DNA from: Betaproteobacteria bacterium
GTDB taxonomy: Bacteria > Pseudomonadota > Gammaproteobacteria > Burkholderiales > Casimicrobiaceae
NCBI GenBank assembly: GCA_016861105.1
Contig: BOKS01000002.1
Location: 1-64,000 of the forward strand
DNA length: 64,000 bases
Direction: 5' to 3'
This document shows positions 45,092 through 54,071 of the stretch, piece after piece; positions within the stretch are counted from its first letter, which is position 1, and the number at the start of each line of letters is the position of its first letter. The notes beneath the pieces were generated by a model. That model made no database searches. It was not told the origin of the DNA and saw nothing but the letters and a program-made list of their open reading frames with translations. The position numbers and the translations under genes are program-made.

Positions 45092-47713
45092 TCAGCCGCC
45101 CGCGAGCTGCTTGAGCTCGTAGAGCGCGGCGAGCGCCTCGCGCGGCGACAGCGCGTCCGGATCGAGCGTGGCGAGCCTGTCCAGCGCGGGCGCGCCCGGG
45201 ACCGACGCCGGAGCGGCCGGCGCGGCCTCCGCGGCGAAGAGGTCCGCCTGGCCCTCGTTGCGCGACGAGAACTGGTCGAGGCGCGCGAGGTAGGCGCGCG
45301 CCTGCCGCACGGTGTCCGCCGGCACGCCGGCGAGCTTCGCGACCTGCAGGCCGTAGCTGCGGTTCGCCGGCCCGTCCTCGACCGCGTGCAGGAACACGAT
45401 GCCGTCGCGGTGCTCGACGGCGTCGAAGTGGACGTTCGCGCAGCCCTCCAGCTCGGCGGCGAGCGCCGTGAGCTCGAAGTAGTGCGTGGCGAACAGCGTG
45501 AGGCTGCGGTTGCGCTCGGCGAGCCGGTGCGCGATCGCCCACGCGAGCGCGAGGCCGTCGTAGGTCGACGTCCCGCGCCCGATCTCGTCGATCAGCACGA
45601 GGCTGCGCGGCGTCGCGCGATTGAGGATGAACGCCGCCTCGGTCATCTCGACCATGAACGTCGAGCGTCCGCCGGCGAGGTCGTCCGAGGCGCCGATGCG
45701 CGTGAAGATCGCGTCGAGCGGGCCGACGACCACCTCGTCCGCGGGCACGAAGGCGCCGCAGTGCGCGAGCAGCGCGATGGCGGCGGTCTGGCGCATGTAA
45801 GTCGACTTGCCGCCCATGTTGGGCCCGGTGACGACGAGGAGGCGCCGCTCGCGCGAGAGCGCGACGTCGTTGGGGACGAAGTCCTCGACCTGGCGCTCGA
45901 CGACCGGATGGCGGCCGCGGCGGATCGCGATGCCGGGCTCGGCGACGAAGCGGGGCCGCGTCCAGCGCAGCGCGAGCGCGCGCTCGGCGAGCGTCGCCAG
46001 CACGTCGGTCGCGGCGAGCGCCCCGGCCGCCGCCTGCAGCGCGGGGATCGCCGGCACGAGGTCGGCGACCAGCGCGTCGAACAGGAGCTTCTCGCGGGCC
46101 AGCGCGCGCTCCTGCGCGGACAGCGCGCGGTCCTCGAAGGCCTTGAGCTCGGGCGTGACGTAGCGCTCGGCGTTCTTCAGCGTCTGCCGCCGGCGGTAGT
46201 CGTCGGGCACGCGCGCGGCGTTGGCGTGCGTGACCTCGATGTAGTAGCCGTGCACGCGGTTGAACTCGACCTTGAGCGACGCGATGCCGCTGCGCTCCCG
46301 CTCGCGCCGCTCGAGGTCGAGCAGGAACGCGCCGCAGTTCGCGTCGATCGACCGCAGCTCGTCGAGCTCGGCGTCGACGCCGGACGCGATCACGCCGCCG
46401 TCGCGCAGTTGCGCCGCCGGCTCGGGCTGAAGCGTCGCCGCGAGCCGCGCGTGCCACCGCGCGTCGACGCCCAGCGCCTCCCGCGCACGATCGAGCAGCG
46501 TGGCGCCCAGGGGCGCGAGCGCTTCGGCGAGCGCCGGCAGCGCGGCGAGCGTGTCGCGCAGCGCCGCGAGCTCGCGCGGGCGCACGCCGGCCAGGGCGAT
46601 GCGCCCGGCGATGCGCTCGACGTCGGCGGTGCGCCGGAGCAGCGCACAGGCCGCGGCGCGCGCCGACGAGGCGCCGAGCAGCGCCTCGATCGCGTCGTGG
46701 CGCTCGGCCGCGCGCGCGGGATCGGCCAGCGGCTGGAGCAGCCAGCGCCGCAGCAGCCGGCTGCCGGCCGCCGTGGCGCAGGCGTCGAGCAGCGACAGCA
46801 GCGTGGGTGCCGGATCGCCGGCGAGCGTCTGCGTGATCTCCAGCGTCCGGCGTGCCGCCGGGTCGAGGCCGAGGAACTCGCCGGTCGCTTCGACCGCGAG
46901 CGTGCGCACGTGCGGGAGCGCCGCCTGCTGCGTCGCGCCCGCGTAGCCGGCCAGCGCGCCGGCGGCCTGGACGGCGAGGGGCACGTCGTCGGCGCCGAAC
47001 GCCGCGAGGCTGTGCACGCCGAGCACGCGCAGCAACGCGCGTTGCGCCCCCTCCCGGTCGAACTGCCAGCCGGGCAGCGCGCGCGTCGGCACGACGCGGC
47101 CGCGCAGCGCAGGGGGTGGCGACGCCTCGGCGACCAGCAGTTCGGCGGGCTCGATGCGCTCGAGCGTCGCGGCCGCTTCGGCGAGCGGCGCCTCGGCCAG
47201 CGTCAGGCGCCCGGAGGCGAGCTCGAGCCACGCGACGCCCGCGCGCTTGCCGTCGGCGTGCCACGCGGCGAGCAGGCACTCGCGCCGCGCGTCGAGCAGG
47301 CTCGCGTCGGTGAGCGTCCCGGGCGTGACGATGCGCGCGACCTTGCGCTCCATCGGGCCCTTCGCGGAAGCGTCCCCGACCTGCTCGACGATGACGACGG
47401 ACTCGCCGGCCTTCATCAGCCGCGCGAGGTGCTGCTCGACGGCGTGGTGCGGCACGCCGGCCATCGGGATCCGCGCCCCCGCCGACTGGCCGCGCGCCGT
47501 CAGCGTGATGTCGAGCAGGCGCGCCGCGCGCTCCGCGTCGTCGAAGAACAGCTCGTAGAAGTCCCCCATCCGGTAGAAGACCAGCTTGTCCGGATGCTCC
47601 GCCTTGACGCGGAGGTACTGCTGCATCGACGGCGTGTGGGCGCCGCCCGGCGCCGGCGCGCGCTCGTTGGACGTCGTGGGCGCGGGCACGTCGGGGATCA
47701 TCGCGACGATCAT
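45092..47713 (-). CDS. mutS: DNA mismatch repair protein MutS
   Basis: MutS recognises mismatches and starts methyl-directed repair. At 873 residues it is full length. The mismatch-binding domain begins [16 protein letters not shown] with the phenylalanine motif [12 protein letters not shown] (Phe-x-Glu wedge). The C-terminal ATPase has Walker [22 protein letters not shown]-like [19 protein letters not shown], Walker [18 protein letters not shown] and FATHYFELT, then a short dimerisation helix. Start 47713 is accepted; ATG 47701 is four codons later. It lies downstream of the PEP-CTERM gene, separated by a terminator. Confidence 0.97.
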   Translation of the reverse strand: MIVAMIPDVPAPTTSNERAPAPGGAHTPSMQQYLRVKAEHPDKLVFYRMGDFYELFFDDAERAARLLDITLTARGQSAGARIPMAGVPHHAVEQHLARLMKAGESVVIVEQVGDASAKGPMERKVARIVTPGTLTDASLLDARRECLLAAWHADGKRAGVAWLELASGRLTLAEAPLAEAAATLERIEPAELLVAEASPPPALRGRVVPTRALPGWQFDREGAQRALLRVLGVHSLAAFGADDVPLAVQAAGALAGYAGATQQAALPHVRTLAVEATGEFLGLDPAARRTLEITQTLAGDPAPTLLSLLDACATAAGSRLLRRWLLQPLADPARAAERHDAIEALLGASSARAAACALLRRTADVERIAGRIALAGVRPRELAALRDTLAALPALAEALAPLGATLLDRAREALGVDARWHARLAATLQPEPAAQLRDGGVIASGVDAELDELRSIDANCGAFLLDLERRERERSGIASLKVEFNRVHGYYIEVTHANAARVPDDYRRRQTLKNAERYVTPELKAFEDRALSAQERALAREKLLFDALVADLVPAIPALQAAAGALAATDVLATLAERALALRWTRPRFVAEPGIAIRRGRHPVVERQVEDFVPNDVALSRERRLLVVTGPNMGGKSTYMRQTAAIALLAHCGAFVPADEVVVGPLDAIFTRIGASDDLAGGRSTFMVEMTEAAFILNRATPRSLVLIDEIGRGTSTYDGLALAWAIAHRLAERNRSLTLFATHYFELTALAAELEGCANVHFDAVEHRDGIVFLHAVEDGPANRSYGLQVAKLAGVPADTVRQARAYLARLDQFSSRNEGQADLFAAEAAPAAPASVPGAPALDRLATLDPDALSPREALAALYELKQLAGG

Positions 47714-47750
47714 ACCAACCCGTGGCCGCGATCCTGCCGCGGCGGCCCTG

Positions 47751-47781
47751 AAACGACGACGGAGCCCCGCGGGGCCCCGTC
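47751..47781 (-). terminator. Terminator after the PEP-CTERM gene
   Basis: On the minus strand GACGGGGCCCC-GC-GGGGCTCCGTC (47758-47781; one mismatched pair) followed by GTCGTTTC. It stands 22 bases beyond the PEP-CTERM stop and 38 bases before the mutS ATG, insulating mutS from the sigma-54 promoter. Confidence 0.7.
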
Positions 47782-47803
47782 GCAGTGCCGGATGCGGGTG
47801 CGA

Positions 47804-48514
47804 TCAGCGCCTGCGAAGGCGCACGAGTCCGGCGGCCGCCGCGGCGAGTCCGAGCAGCGCGAGCGAGCCGGGCTCGGGCACGCGGAACGGCTCGTGGCGG
47901 CCGGTGATCACGTCCTGGCGCGTCTCGGAGGTGAGCAGCAGGACGCGCGACGCGGCGAGGTCGGGTGCGCCGAGCAGCGCGACGATCGCGTCGTAGATCG
48001 TCGACACGCCGGCGGACACGCCGGTCAGGCCGAGCGAGCCCGCACCCAGCGCGAAGGTGCTGTCGTAGATGCCCTTCCAGATGCCGAGCTGGATCGCCGC
48101 GGCGAGATTCGCGTTGCCGCCGACGTTCAGCCAGTCGTAGTCGTCGCCGCCGGCGACGTAGGCGTTGACGGCGCCGAGGAAGTCGAGGACGCGGGCCGGC
48201 GCGCCGACCGAGACCTGGTAGGTGATCGTCGCGCCGTTGGACAGCGTCTGCGCGAGATCGTGGCAGTACGCGTAGAGCGGGGCGCCGTTGAGGTGGAACG
48301 CGGAGGCGTCGATGCCGACGGGGTTGGCGATCGTGCCCTGGAAGCGCCCGGCGTTGGTGGTGAACGATCCGACCGGTGCCGGCGCGGAGACGCCGATGCC
48401 GCCGACGCCGGGGTTGAGCACCGGGTTGTTCCACGTCACGTCGATCTGGGCGGCGGTGGCGGCCGTCGATGCCGCGACGAGGATGCCGGCGAGCAGTTGG
48501 GCGAAGCGGTTCAT
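47804..48514 (-). CDS. PEP-CTERM surface protein with thioester-domain-like motif
   Basis: A 236-residue exported protein: signal peptide 1-22 (ASTAATAA), a beta-rich domain, and the sorting tail FRVPEPGSLALLGLAAAA then RLRRR (about 212-236). Exosortase A recognises this tail and removes it in the inner membrane. Within the domain, C84 in LYAYCHDLAQ and Q142 in NLAAAIQLGIWKGIYD occupy the pattern of Cys-Gln thioester domains (YCxD, later QxxIW), which form an internal bond able to attach covalently to surfaces. A GAGG six bases before ATG 48514 and the sigma-54 promoter behind it settle the start. The thioester is inferred from motif spacing only. Confidence 0.85.
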   Translation of the reverse strand: MNRFAQLLAGILVAASTAATAAQIDVTWNNPVLNPGVGGIGVSAPAPVGSFTTNAGRFQGTIANPVGIDASAFHLNGAPLYAYCHDLAQTLSNGATITYQVSVGAPARVLDFLGAVNAYVAGGDDYDWLNVGGNANLAAAIQLGIWKGIYDSTFALGAGSLGLTGVSAGVSTIYDAIVALLGAPDLAASRVLLLTSETRQDVITGRHEPFRVPEPGSLALLGLAAAAAGLVRLRRR

Positions 48515-48550
48515 GCGAATCCTCGGAGTAGGAGATTTCGCCCAATGCAC

Positions 48551-48566
48551 TGCAACCCTGATGCCA
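48551..48566 (-). promoter_or_regulatory. Sigma-54 (RpoN) promoter of the PEP-CTERM gene
   Basis: On the minus strand TGGCATCAGGGTTGCA: TGGCAt-N5-TTGCA, with the invariant GG and GC exactly ten bases apart, one base from the TGGCAC-N5-TTGCA consensus. Start of transcription would be near 48540, about 26 bases before the ATG. RpoN control together with the PrsK/PrsR system is established for PEP-CTERM genes in floc-forming betaproteobacteria. Confidence 0.88.
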
Positions 48567-48627
48567 GTCGATGCAAATCGTTGAGTCGTCGCGAAAAACC
48601 GCACACGTGCCGGCGACGGACGGCGAC

Positions 48628-48648
48628 GGTGTCAATTCGATCGACACC
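48628..48648 (-). promoter_or_regulatory. Candidate enhancer site for a sigma-54 activator
   Basis: GGTGTC-N9-GACACC, a perfect 6-base inverted repeat centred about 75 bases upstream of the sigma-54 -24 element. Spacing suits a bacterial enhancer-binding protein such as PrsR, whose recognition sequence I do not know. Only one copy is seen. Confidence 0.35.
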
Positions 48649-49187
48649 ATTTCGTAAGAATTTTCGACGCTGTCGTGAACAAGGGGGCGCCGCCCGTCAC
48701 CAGCGCCGCACAAGCGCCTGAAACGCCTGCGCGCTGCGGTCGTCCGGCGCGCGCGGGGCGATGTCAAGCGCGCCGCCGCGCCGGTCGTGCACGCGCGCCG
48801 TGCGTTTCGGGCGGCGCCGCGACCGTTCGTCGGCGATGAATGTGCGGGCCGCGACGACGGTCCGCTACAGGTGCACAGTGAGCGGTTCCGCGGACCGCGT
48901 CGCGACGCCCACGGTGTCGCGCGCCGCCGCGCGCGCCGCCCGTGTCGCCGGCGCCCGTCGCGCGCATGACAAACTGGGAAAACTTTCCGGAAAGGGCACG
49001 AGCGCACCGGCGCCGCGCATTGCCGTCGCGCGGTGAAACACTCGCCGTGTCGGCCCGCGGTACACCACAGCGTGTCGCCGACCGGCGACCGACGCTTTCG
49101 ACGCCGCCCGCCAGCATCGCGCAACGGTGGATCGAGCGTGTAGTATGGCCGTCCTTTTCGCGCTTGCGGACGAACCGGGGAGAAACG

Positions 49188-49835
49188 ATGCTCGCACTCA
49201 TCTCGCGCCTTGCCGGCCCGGGGCCGGCCGGCCGCCGGATGCCGCTGCTGATCGCGGCGGCGCTCGCCCTGCTGGTCGGCGGCTGTGCCGCGCCCAAGTA
49301 CCCGCCGGCGCCGCAGCAGGCGGCCACCCCCGACTACGCCTACCGCATCGGACCGCTGGACAACGTCAACGTCATCGTCTGGCGCAATCCGGAGCTCTCG
49401 ATCGCGGTGCCCGTGCGCCCGGACGGCAAGATCTCCACGCCGCTGGTCGACGACATCGTCGCGATCGGCAAGACGCCCACGGAGCTCGAGCGCGAGATCG
49501 AGAGGGCGCTGACCAAGTTCATCCGCGACCCGGTGGTGACGGTCGTGGTCACGACGTTCGTCGGGCCGTCGAGCGAGCAGATCCGCGTCACGGGCGAGGC
49601 CGCGAGGCCGCAGGTCCTGCCCTACCGCCAGAGCCTGACGCTGCTCGACGTGATGATCGCGGTGGGCGGACTCACCGACTTCGCCGACGGCAACGCCGCC
49701 ACGATCTACCGCGCGGCGGAAGGCGGGAAGATCTACAGCGTGCGCCTGTCCGACCTGATCAAGCGCGGCGACATCACGGCGAACGTGGACATGCGCCCCG
49801 GGGACATCCTGATCATTCCGCAGAGCTGGTTCTGA
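49188..49835 (+). CDS. XrtA-system polysaccharide export lipoprotein (Wza-like)
   Basis: A 215-residue lipoprotein: signal and lipobox LVGGC (Cys about 29), Poly_export domain YRIGPLDNVNVIVWRNPELS, DGKISTPLVDDIVAIGKTP, then a SLBB domain IRVTGEAARPQVLPYRQSLT and MRPGDILIIPQSWF at the end. The short form lacks the long Wza C-terminal helix that builds the outer-membrane pore, as is usual for the exosortase-A version. It begins the operon; the chain-length gene follows after 35 bases. Confidence 0.92.
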   Translation: MLALISRLAGPGPAGRRMPLLIAAALALLVGGCAAPKYPPAPQQAATPDYAYRIGPLDNVNVIVWRNPELSIAVPVRPDGKISTPLVDDIVAIGKTPTELEREIERALTKFIRDPVVTVVVTTFVGPSSEQIRVTGEAARPQVLPYRQSLTLLDVMIAVGGLTDFADGNAATIYRAAEGGKIYSVRLSDLIKRGDITANVDMRPGDILIIPQSWF

Positions 49836-49870
49836 CGCGCGCCGCGCCCCCCGGCGAAGGAAGGACTCCG

Positions 49871-51442
49871 ATGAACGAGACCATTGAGCTGCTGCGCCGC
49901 TACGTCCTCGACATGTGGCATCGCCGCTGGATCGGGCTCACCGTGGCCTGGCTCGCGGCGCTGATCGCGATCGCGCTCGTCTACCGCATCCCCGAGCGCT
50001 ACGAGGCGACCGCCCGCGTGTCCGTCGACACCGAGTCGCTGCTGAAGCCGCTGCTGTCCGGACTCGCCGTCCAGCCGAACATCGACCAGCAGGTCGCGTT
50101 GGTGAGCCGCACGCTGATCAGCCGCCCGAACGTGGAGAAGGTCGTGCGGATGGCGGACATGGACCTCGCGGTGCAGACGCCGGCGCAGCGCGACCAGATC
50201 GTCGACGGCGTGATGCGCTCGCTCAAGATGGCCGGCAACGCGCGCGGCGGCAACCTCTACCAGATCAGCTACCAGGACGGCAATCCGGAGCAGGCGCGCA
50301 AGGTCGTCCAGTCGCTGATCACGATCTTCGTCGAGTCGAGCCTCGGCGACAAGCGCCAGGACTCGCGCGCGGCCGTGCGCTTCCTCGACGAGCAGATCCG
50401 CCAGTACGAGGCGGCGCTGCAGGCCGCGGAGAACCGGCTGAAGGAGTTCCGGCTGCGCTACCTCGGCATGTCGCAGAGCGGCGCCGACTACTTCGCGCGG
50501 ATGAACGGGCTGGCGCAGCAGATCGAGGCGGCGCGGCTCGAGCTCAACGCGGCCACACAGGCGCGCGACGCCTACCGGCGCGAGCTCGCCGGCGAGCAGC
50601 CGACGTTCATTCCCGAGGCGTCCGCGCCGGTCGCGGCCGCGCCCGACACCGTGCCCGAGATCGACGGCCGCCTGCAGCAGCTGCGCCGCGAGCTCGACGA
50701 GATGTCGCGCAAGTACACGGACAACCATCCGGACGTGTCGAACACCAGGCGGATCATCGGCGAGCTCGAGGGCGAGCGGAAGGCCGTGCTGGAGGAGCGG
50801 CGCAAGGCGGCCCCGCCCGGATCCCCGGCGGCGGCGCCGCTCGACCGCAATCCGGTGTTCCAGCAGCTGCGCATCTCGATGGCCGAGGCCGAGGCGCAGG
50901 TCGCCTCGACGCGCGCCCGGCTCGCCGGGCTGGAGGCGCAGTACGCGCAGCTGCGCGGCCAGGCGCGCATGGTGCCGGAGGTCGAGCAGGAATTCACGCA
51001 GCTCAACCGCGACTACGAGGTGCAGAAGCGCACCTACGAGACGCTGCTCGGCCGGCGCGAGTCGGCGATGATGGGCATCGAGGTGCAGGACACCGGCGCT
51101 GCGCAGTTCCGCGTGATCGATCCGCCGCGCGTCGGCCCGAAGCCGGTCGCGCCCAACCGCCCGATGCTGCTCGCGGTCGCCTTCCTCGCGTCGCTCGGCG
51201 CGGGGATCGCGGCGGCGTTCTTCGTCAGCCAGCTCGCGCCGACGTTCCACGACCAGCGCACGCTGCGCGAGATCGCGAAGCGCCCGGTCCTCGGGCCGGT
51301 GTCGCTGCTGCCCACGCCGGCGCTGGTCCGGCAGAAGCGCCGCCGCTCGCTGATGTTCGCGGGCGGCGTCAGCGGGCTGGTCGCGCTGTTCGCGGTGGTC
51401 GCGGCCTTCTCGCTCGTCCAGTGGCGCACGCTGCTGGCGTGA
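49871..51442 (+). CDS. XrtA-system chain length determinant protein (Wzz/PCP type)
   Basis: A 523-residue polysaccharide co-polymerase. A first membrane helix at about 21-38 (WIGLTVAWLAALIAIALVY) begins the Wzz domain (YEATARVSVDTESLLKPLL). A long periplasmic coiled coil follows (about 165-250 and 275-400), then the GNVR-type TQLNRDYEVQKRTYETLLGR, a Pro-rich segment VIDPPRVGPKPVAPNRP, a second helix (428-450) and a further one (490-512). It sets polymer length with the tyrosine kinase encoded next. AAGGA precedes the ATG. Confidence 0.92.
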   Translation: MNETIELLRRYVLDMWHRRWIGLTVAWLAALIAIALVYRIPERYEATARVSVDTESLLKPLLSGLAVQPNIDQQVALVSRTLISRPNVEKVVRMADMDLAVQTPAQRDQIVDGVMRSLKMAGNARGGNLYQISYQDGNPEQARKVVQSLITIFVESSLGDKRQDSRAAVRFLDEQIRQYEAALQAAENRLKEFRLRYLGMSQSGADYFARMNGLAQQIEAARLELNAATQARDAYRRELAGEQPTFIPEASAPVAAAPDTVPEIDGRLQQLRRELDEMSRKYTDNHPDVSNTRRIIGELEGERKAVLEERRKAAPPGSPAAAPLDRNPVFQQLRISMAEAEAQVASTRARLAGLEAQYAQLRGQARMVPEVEQEFTQLNRDYEVQKRTYETLLGRRESAMMGIEVQDTGAAQFRVIDPPRVGPKPVAPNRPMLLAVAFLASLGAGIAAAFFVSQLAPTFHDQRTLREIAKRPVLGPVSLLPTPALVRQKRRRSLMFAGGVSGLVALFAVVAAFSLVQWRTLLA

Positions 51443-51455
51443 CCGGGGAACCGAC

Positions 51456-52433
51456 ATGAGCCTGATCGAACAAGCCGCGAAACGACTCGAGGAGTTGCGC
51501 CGCGCCGGGGCGACGCAGCGCGACGACGCGCCCGCCGAGGCGCCGCGCGAGCCGCTGCCCACGCCCGAGGCCCTCGTGCGCGCGCTCGAGGCGCGCCGGG
51601 AGGCGAACGACGGCGTCGCGGGGCCGGCCGCCGCGCAGACCCCGCCGCTGCGGGTCGCGCCGGCCGGCGAGGCGCCGCTGCTGCGCCCGGCGCGCGAGGT
51701 GGCGAAGGCGCCGGCGCGCACCACGCGCCACGTCGACGTCGACCTCGAGCGGCTGAAGACGCTCGGCTTCGTCACGCCCGACGCGCCGCAGACGCAGCTC
51801 GCCGAGGAGTTCCGCGTGGTGAAGCGGCCGATCCTGCGCAACGTCCGCGGGACCGACGGCGCCAGCGTGCCGCACGGCAACCTCGTCATGGTGACCAGCG
51901 CGGTCGCCGGCGAGGGCAAGACGTTCACGGCCGTCAACCTCGCGATCAGCATGGCGATGGAGTACGACAACACCGTGCTGCTCGTCGACGGCGACGTCGC
52001 GCATCCGTCGCTGCCCCGCCTGTTCGGCGTGCCCGAGTCGCCCGGGCTGCTCGACCTCCTCACCGACGAGCGTCTCGACGTGGCCGACGCGCTGGTGCGC
52101 ACGAACATCGAGAAGCTCACGGTGCTGCCGGCGGGCACCCCGCACCGGCGCTCGACGGAGCTGCTGGCGAGCGAGCAGATGGCGGCGCTGCTGAGCGAGC
52201 TGTCGTCGCGCTATCCGGACCGGGTGATCATCTTCGACTCGCCGCCCCTGCTGTCCACGACGGAGGCGCGCGTGCTGGCCTCGCACATGGGACAGGTGCT
52301 CGTGGTGGTGGCCGCGCAGTCGACCTCGCACGACAAGGTCACCAAGGCCCTCGACACGATCGAGCGCTGCGAGGTGGTGATGACGCTCCTCAACAAGTCG
52401 AGCGCGGCGAACGCCGGCGCGTACCGCTACTGA
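51456..52433 (+). CDS. XrtA-associated tyrosine autokinase (CpsD/BY-kinase)
   Basis: A 325-residue BY-kinase. N-terminal 110 residues are a disordered adaptor beginning MSLIEQAAKRLEELRRAG, typical of the exosortase-A version. The catalytic half has Walker A TSAVAGEGKTFTAVNLA, Walker A' TVLLVDGDVAHPSLPRLFG and Walker B RVIIFDSPPLL. BY-kinases regulate polymer assembly through phosphorylation of a C-terminal tyrosine cluster; here only Y323 and Y325 (AGAYRY) are present, an unusually short tail. It is 14 bases from the chain-length gene. Confidence 0.92.
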   Translation: MSLIEQAAKRLEELRRAGATQRDDAPAEAPREPLPTPEALVRALEARREANDGVAGPAAAQTPPLRVAPAGEAPLLRPAREVAKAPARTTRHVDVDLERLKTLGFVTPDAPQTQLAEEFRVVKRPILRNVRGTDGASVPHGNLVMVTSAVAGEGKTFTAVNLAISMAMEYDNTVLLVDGDVAHPSLPRLFGVPESPGLLDLLTDERLDVADALVRTNIEKLTVLPAGTPHRRSTELLASEQMAALLSELSSRYPDRVIIFDSPPLLSTTEARVLASHMGQVLVVVAAQSTSHDKVTKALDTIERCEVVMTLLNKSSAANAGAYRY

Positions 52434-52533
52434 CCGGCGGAGCCGGACGCCGCGCCATGCCCGTCCCGTCGCGCCGCCCCGTCGCCGCCCGCCGCGCCAG
52501 CCCCGCCGTGCGGCGGCAGGCGCCGCCCGCGGC

Positions 52534-54066
52534 ATGACGTCGGCCGCACGACGGCCGCGCGATCCGTGGCGCGTCGCCGCCGCGGCCCTGCTGGCGCTGG
52601 CGTGCGGCGCCGCCGGCGCGCAGGGGACGGTCACGCCCACGCTCTCCGGCCGCATCGAGTACACGAGCAACGTCAACCTGTCGCCCGACGACCAGCGCGA
52701 GCACGACGTCATCCTCTCGCTCACGCCCGGCATCGCGATCGACTACCGGGCGCCGCGGGCGTCGCTGCAGGGGTCCTTCGCGGTCCCCCTCACCTACTAC
52801 GCGCGGGCGTCCTCGTCGAGCCGCGCCGACGTGCAGGCGGCGTTGCGCGGCAGCGCCGAGGTGCTCGCGGACCTGTTCTTCGTCGACGCCTCGATCAACG
52901 TCTCGCAGTCCTACGCGAACCCGTTCGGGCCGCGGCCGGACGACATCACGAGCATCACGGAGAACCGCCAGACGTCGGCCACGTACCGCCTGTCGCCCTA
53001 CCTGCAGCGCCGCGTGGGCAACTACCGCTACCTGCTGCGCGACGATCTCACCTGGACGCGCTTCTACGACTCGCCGTTCGACGAGGGCACCACCTACTCG
53101 AACCGCCTGTTCGGTACGGTGGAGCGCGACGCGACGCCGTACGGCTGGGCGCTCGACGTCTACCGCGACGAGTACGAGTTCACCGACAGCCGCTCGGAGC
53201 AGCTGCTCGAGCGCGTCCGCGCGCGCGGCATCTGGCAGCCCAGCCCCCTGTTCTCCGCGTACGTGACCGGCGGCTACGAGCGCAACCGCTTCCCGCTCAC
53301 GCGCTACGAGGGCGAGACCTACGGCCTCGGCTTCACGTGGCGGCCCACCCCGCGCACGAACGTCGACGCCAACTGGGAGAAGCGCTTCTTCGGCGATTCC
53401 TACCTGTTCAACCTCGACCATCGCACCCGGCTCGCCGTCTTCCGCCTGCGGGCGTCGCGCGACGCCTCGTCGTTCCCCGAATTGCTCGCGCAGGTCCCCG
53501 AGGGTACCTTCGTCCCGGGGCTTCTCAACGAGCTCCTCGTCGCGCGCATCCCCGATCCCCAGGAGCGCGCGCAGTTCATCGTCGACTACATGTCCAGCCG
53601 CGGCCTGCCCCTCGTGCTCAATGCACCGCTCGAGCTGTACACGACGCGCATCACCGTGATCGAGCGGGCGGTCGCGAGCGTCGGGCTGCTCGGCGTGCGC
53701 AACTCGCTGTTCCTGTCGGCGTTCTACTCGAAGAGCACGCCGGTCACCGCCTCGGGCACCGAGATCCCGCCGCTGGTCGCGCAGTCGCTCGACAACAACA
53801 CGCAGGTCGGCGGCACCGCCGTCTGGAGCTACCGGCTCTCGGGGCTGTCGTCGCTGTCGCTGTCGGGCACCGTGACGCGCACGCGGGCCAACGATCCGTT
53901 CACCGACGAGTCGACGCAGCGCATCGCGCGGCTCACCTTCACGCGGCGCGTCTCGCCGTGGACCAGCGTGTTCGCCGGCGCGCGCTGGCAGGACTTCGAG
54001 TCCGACTTCTCGCGGCCCTGGGACGAATACGCGGTCTACGCGGGCTTCAACTACAGGTTCCACTGA
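52534..54066 (+). CDS. PEP-CTERM-system associated outer membrane beta-barrel protein (TIGR03016 type)
   Basis: A 510-residue exported protein: signal peptide 1-30 (ACGAAGAQG), then a repeated alternating pattern of outer-membrane strands such as TPTLSGRIEYTSNVNLSPDD, LTYYARASSSSRADVQ, YSNRLFGTVERDATPYGW and, at the end, YAVYAGFNYRFH with a terminal aromatic-hydrophobic strand. The family is found only with exosortase A loci and may be the outer-membrane channel for the polymer. ATG 52534 is chosen; 100 bases of GC-rich spacer separate it from the kinase gene. Confidence 0.88.
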   Translation: MTSAARRPRDPWRVAAAALLALACGAAGAQGTVTPTLSGRIEYTSNVNLSPDDQREHDVILSLTPGIAIDYRAPRASLQGSFAVPLTYYARASSSSRADVQAALRGSAEVLADLFFVDASINVSQSYANPFGPRPDDITSITENRQTSATYRLSPYLQRRVGNYRYLLRDDLTWTRFYDSPFDEGTTYSNRLFGTVERDATPYGWALDVYRDEYEFTDSRSEQLLERVRARGIWQPSPLFSAYVTGGYERNRFPLTRYEGETYGLGFTWRPTPRTNVDANWEKRFFGDSYLFNLDHRTRLAVFRLRASRDASSFPELLAQVPEGTFVPGLLNELLVARIPDPQERAQFIVDYMSSRGLPLVLNAPLELYTTRITVIERAVASVGLLGVRNSLFLSAFYSKSTPVTASGTEIPPLVAQSLDNNTQVGGTAVWSYRLSGLSSLSLSGTVTRTRANDPFTDESTQRIARLTFTRRVSPWTSVFAGARWQDFESDFSRPWDEYAVYAGFNYRFH

Positions 54067-54071
54067 CGGCC

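Larger units (their letters stand above)
48515..49187. other. Divergent control region between PEP-CTERM gene and XrtA operon
   Basis: No gene is supported. It holds, for the PEP-CTERM gene, the sigma-54 promoter (48551-48566) and an inverted repeat (48628-48648); for the operon, a TAGTAT box (49141-49146, 42 bases before the first ATG) and GGGGAG (49177-49182) as ribosome site. A near-palindrome GGAAAACTTTCC next to CGGAAAGG lies around 48978-48995 and may be an operator. I find no sigma-54 site on the plus strand. About 50 AT-rich bases at 48630-48670 contrast with the rest. Confidence 0.6.

Noticed and set aside
45386-48721. 1111-residue plus-strand frame antisense to mutS
   Set aside because: Composition typical of antisense GC-rich DNA; mutS in the opposite frame is unequivocal.
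44703-49124. 1473-residue minus-strand frame over mutS and the PEP-CTERM gene
   Set aside because: Out of frame with MutS, Arg/Ala-rich and with no domain; the true genes are in other frames.
49141-49170. Possible sigma-54 promoter of the XrtA operon (ATGGCC ... CTTGCG)
   Set aside because: GG and GC elements are too far apart; spacing of ten bases is obligatory.
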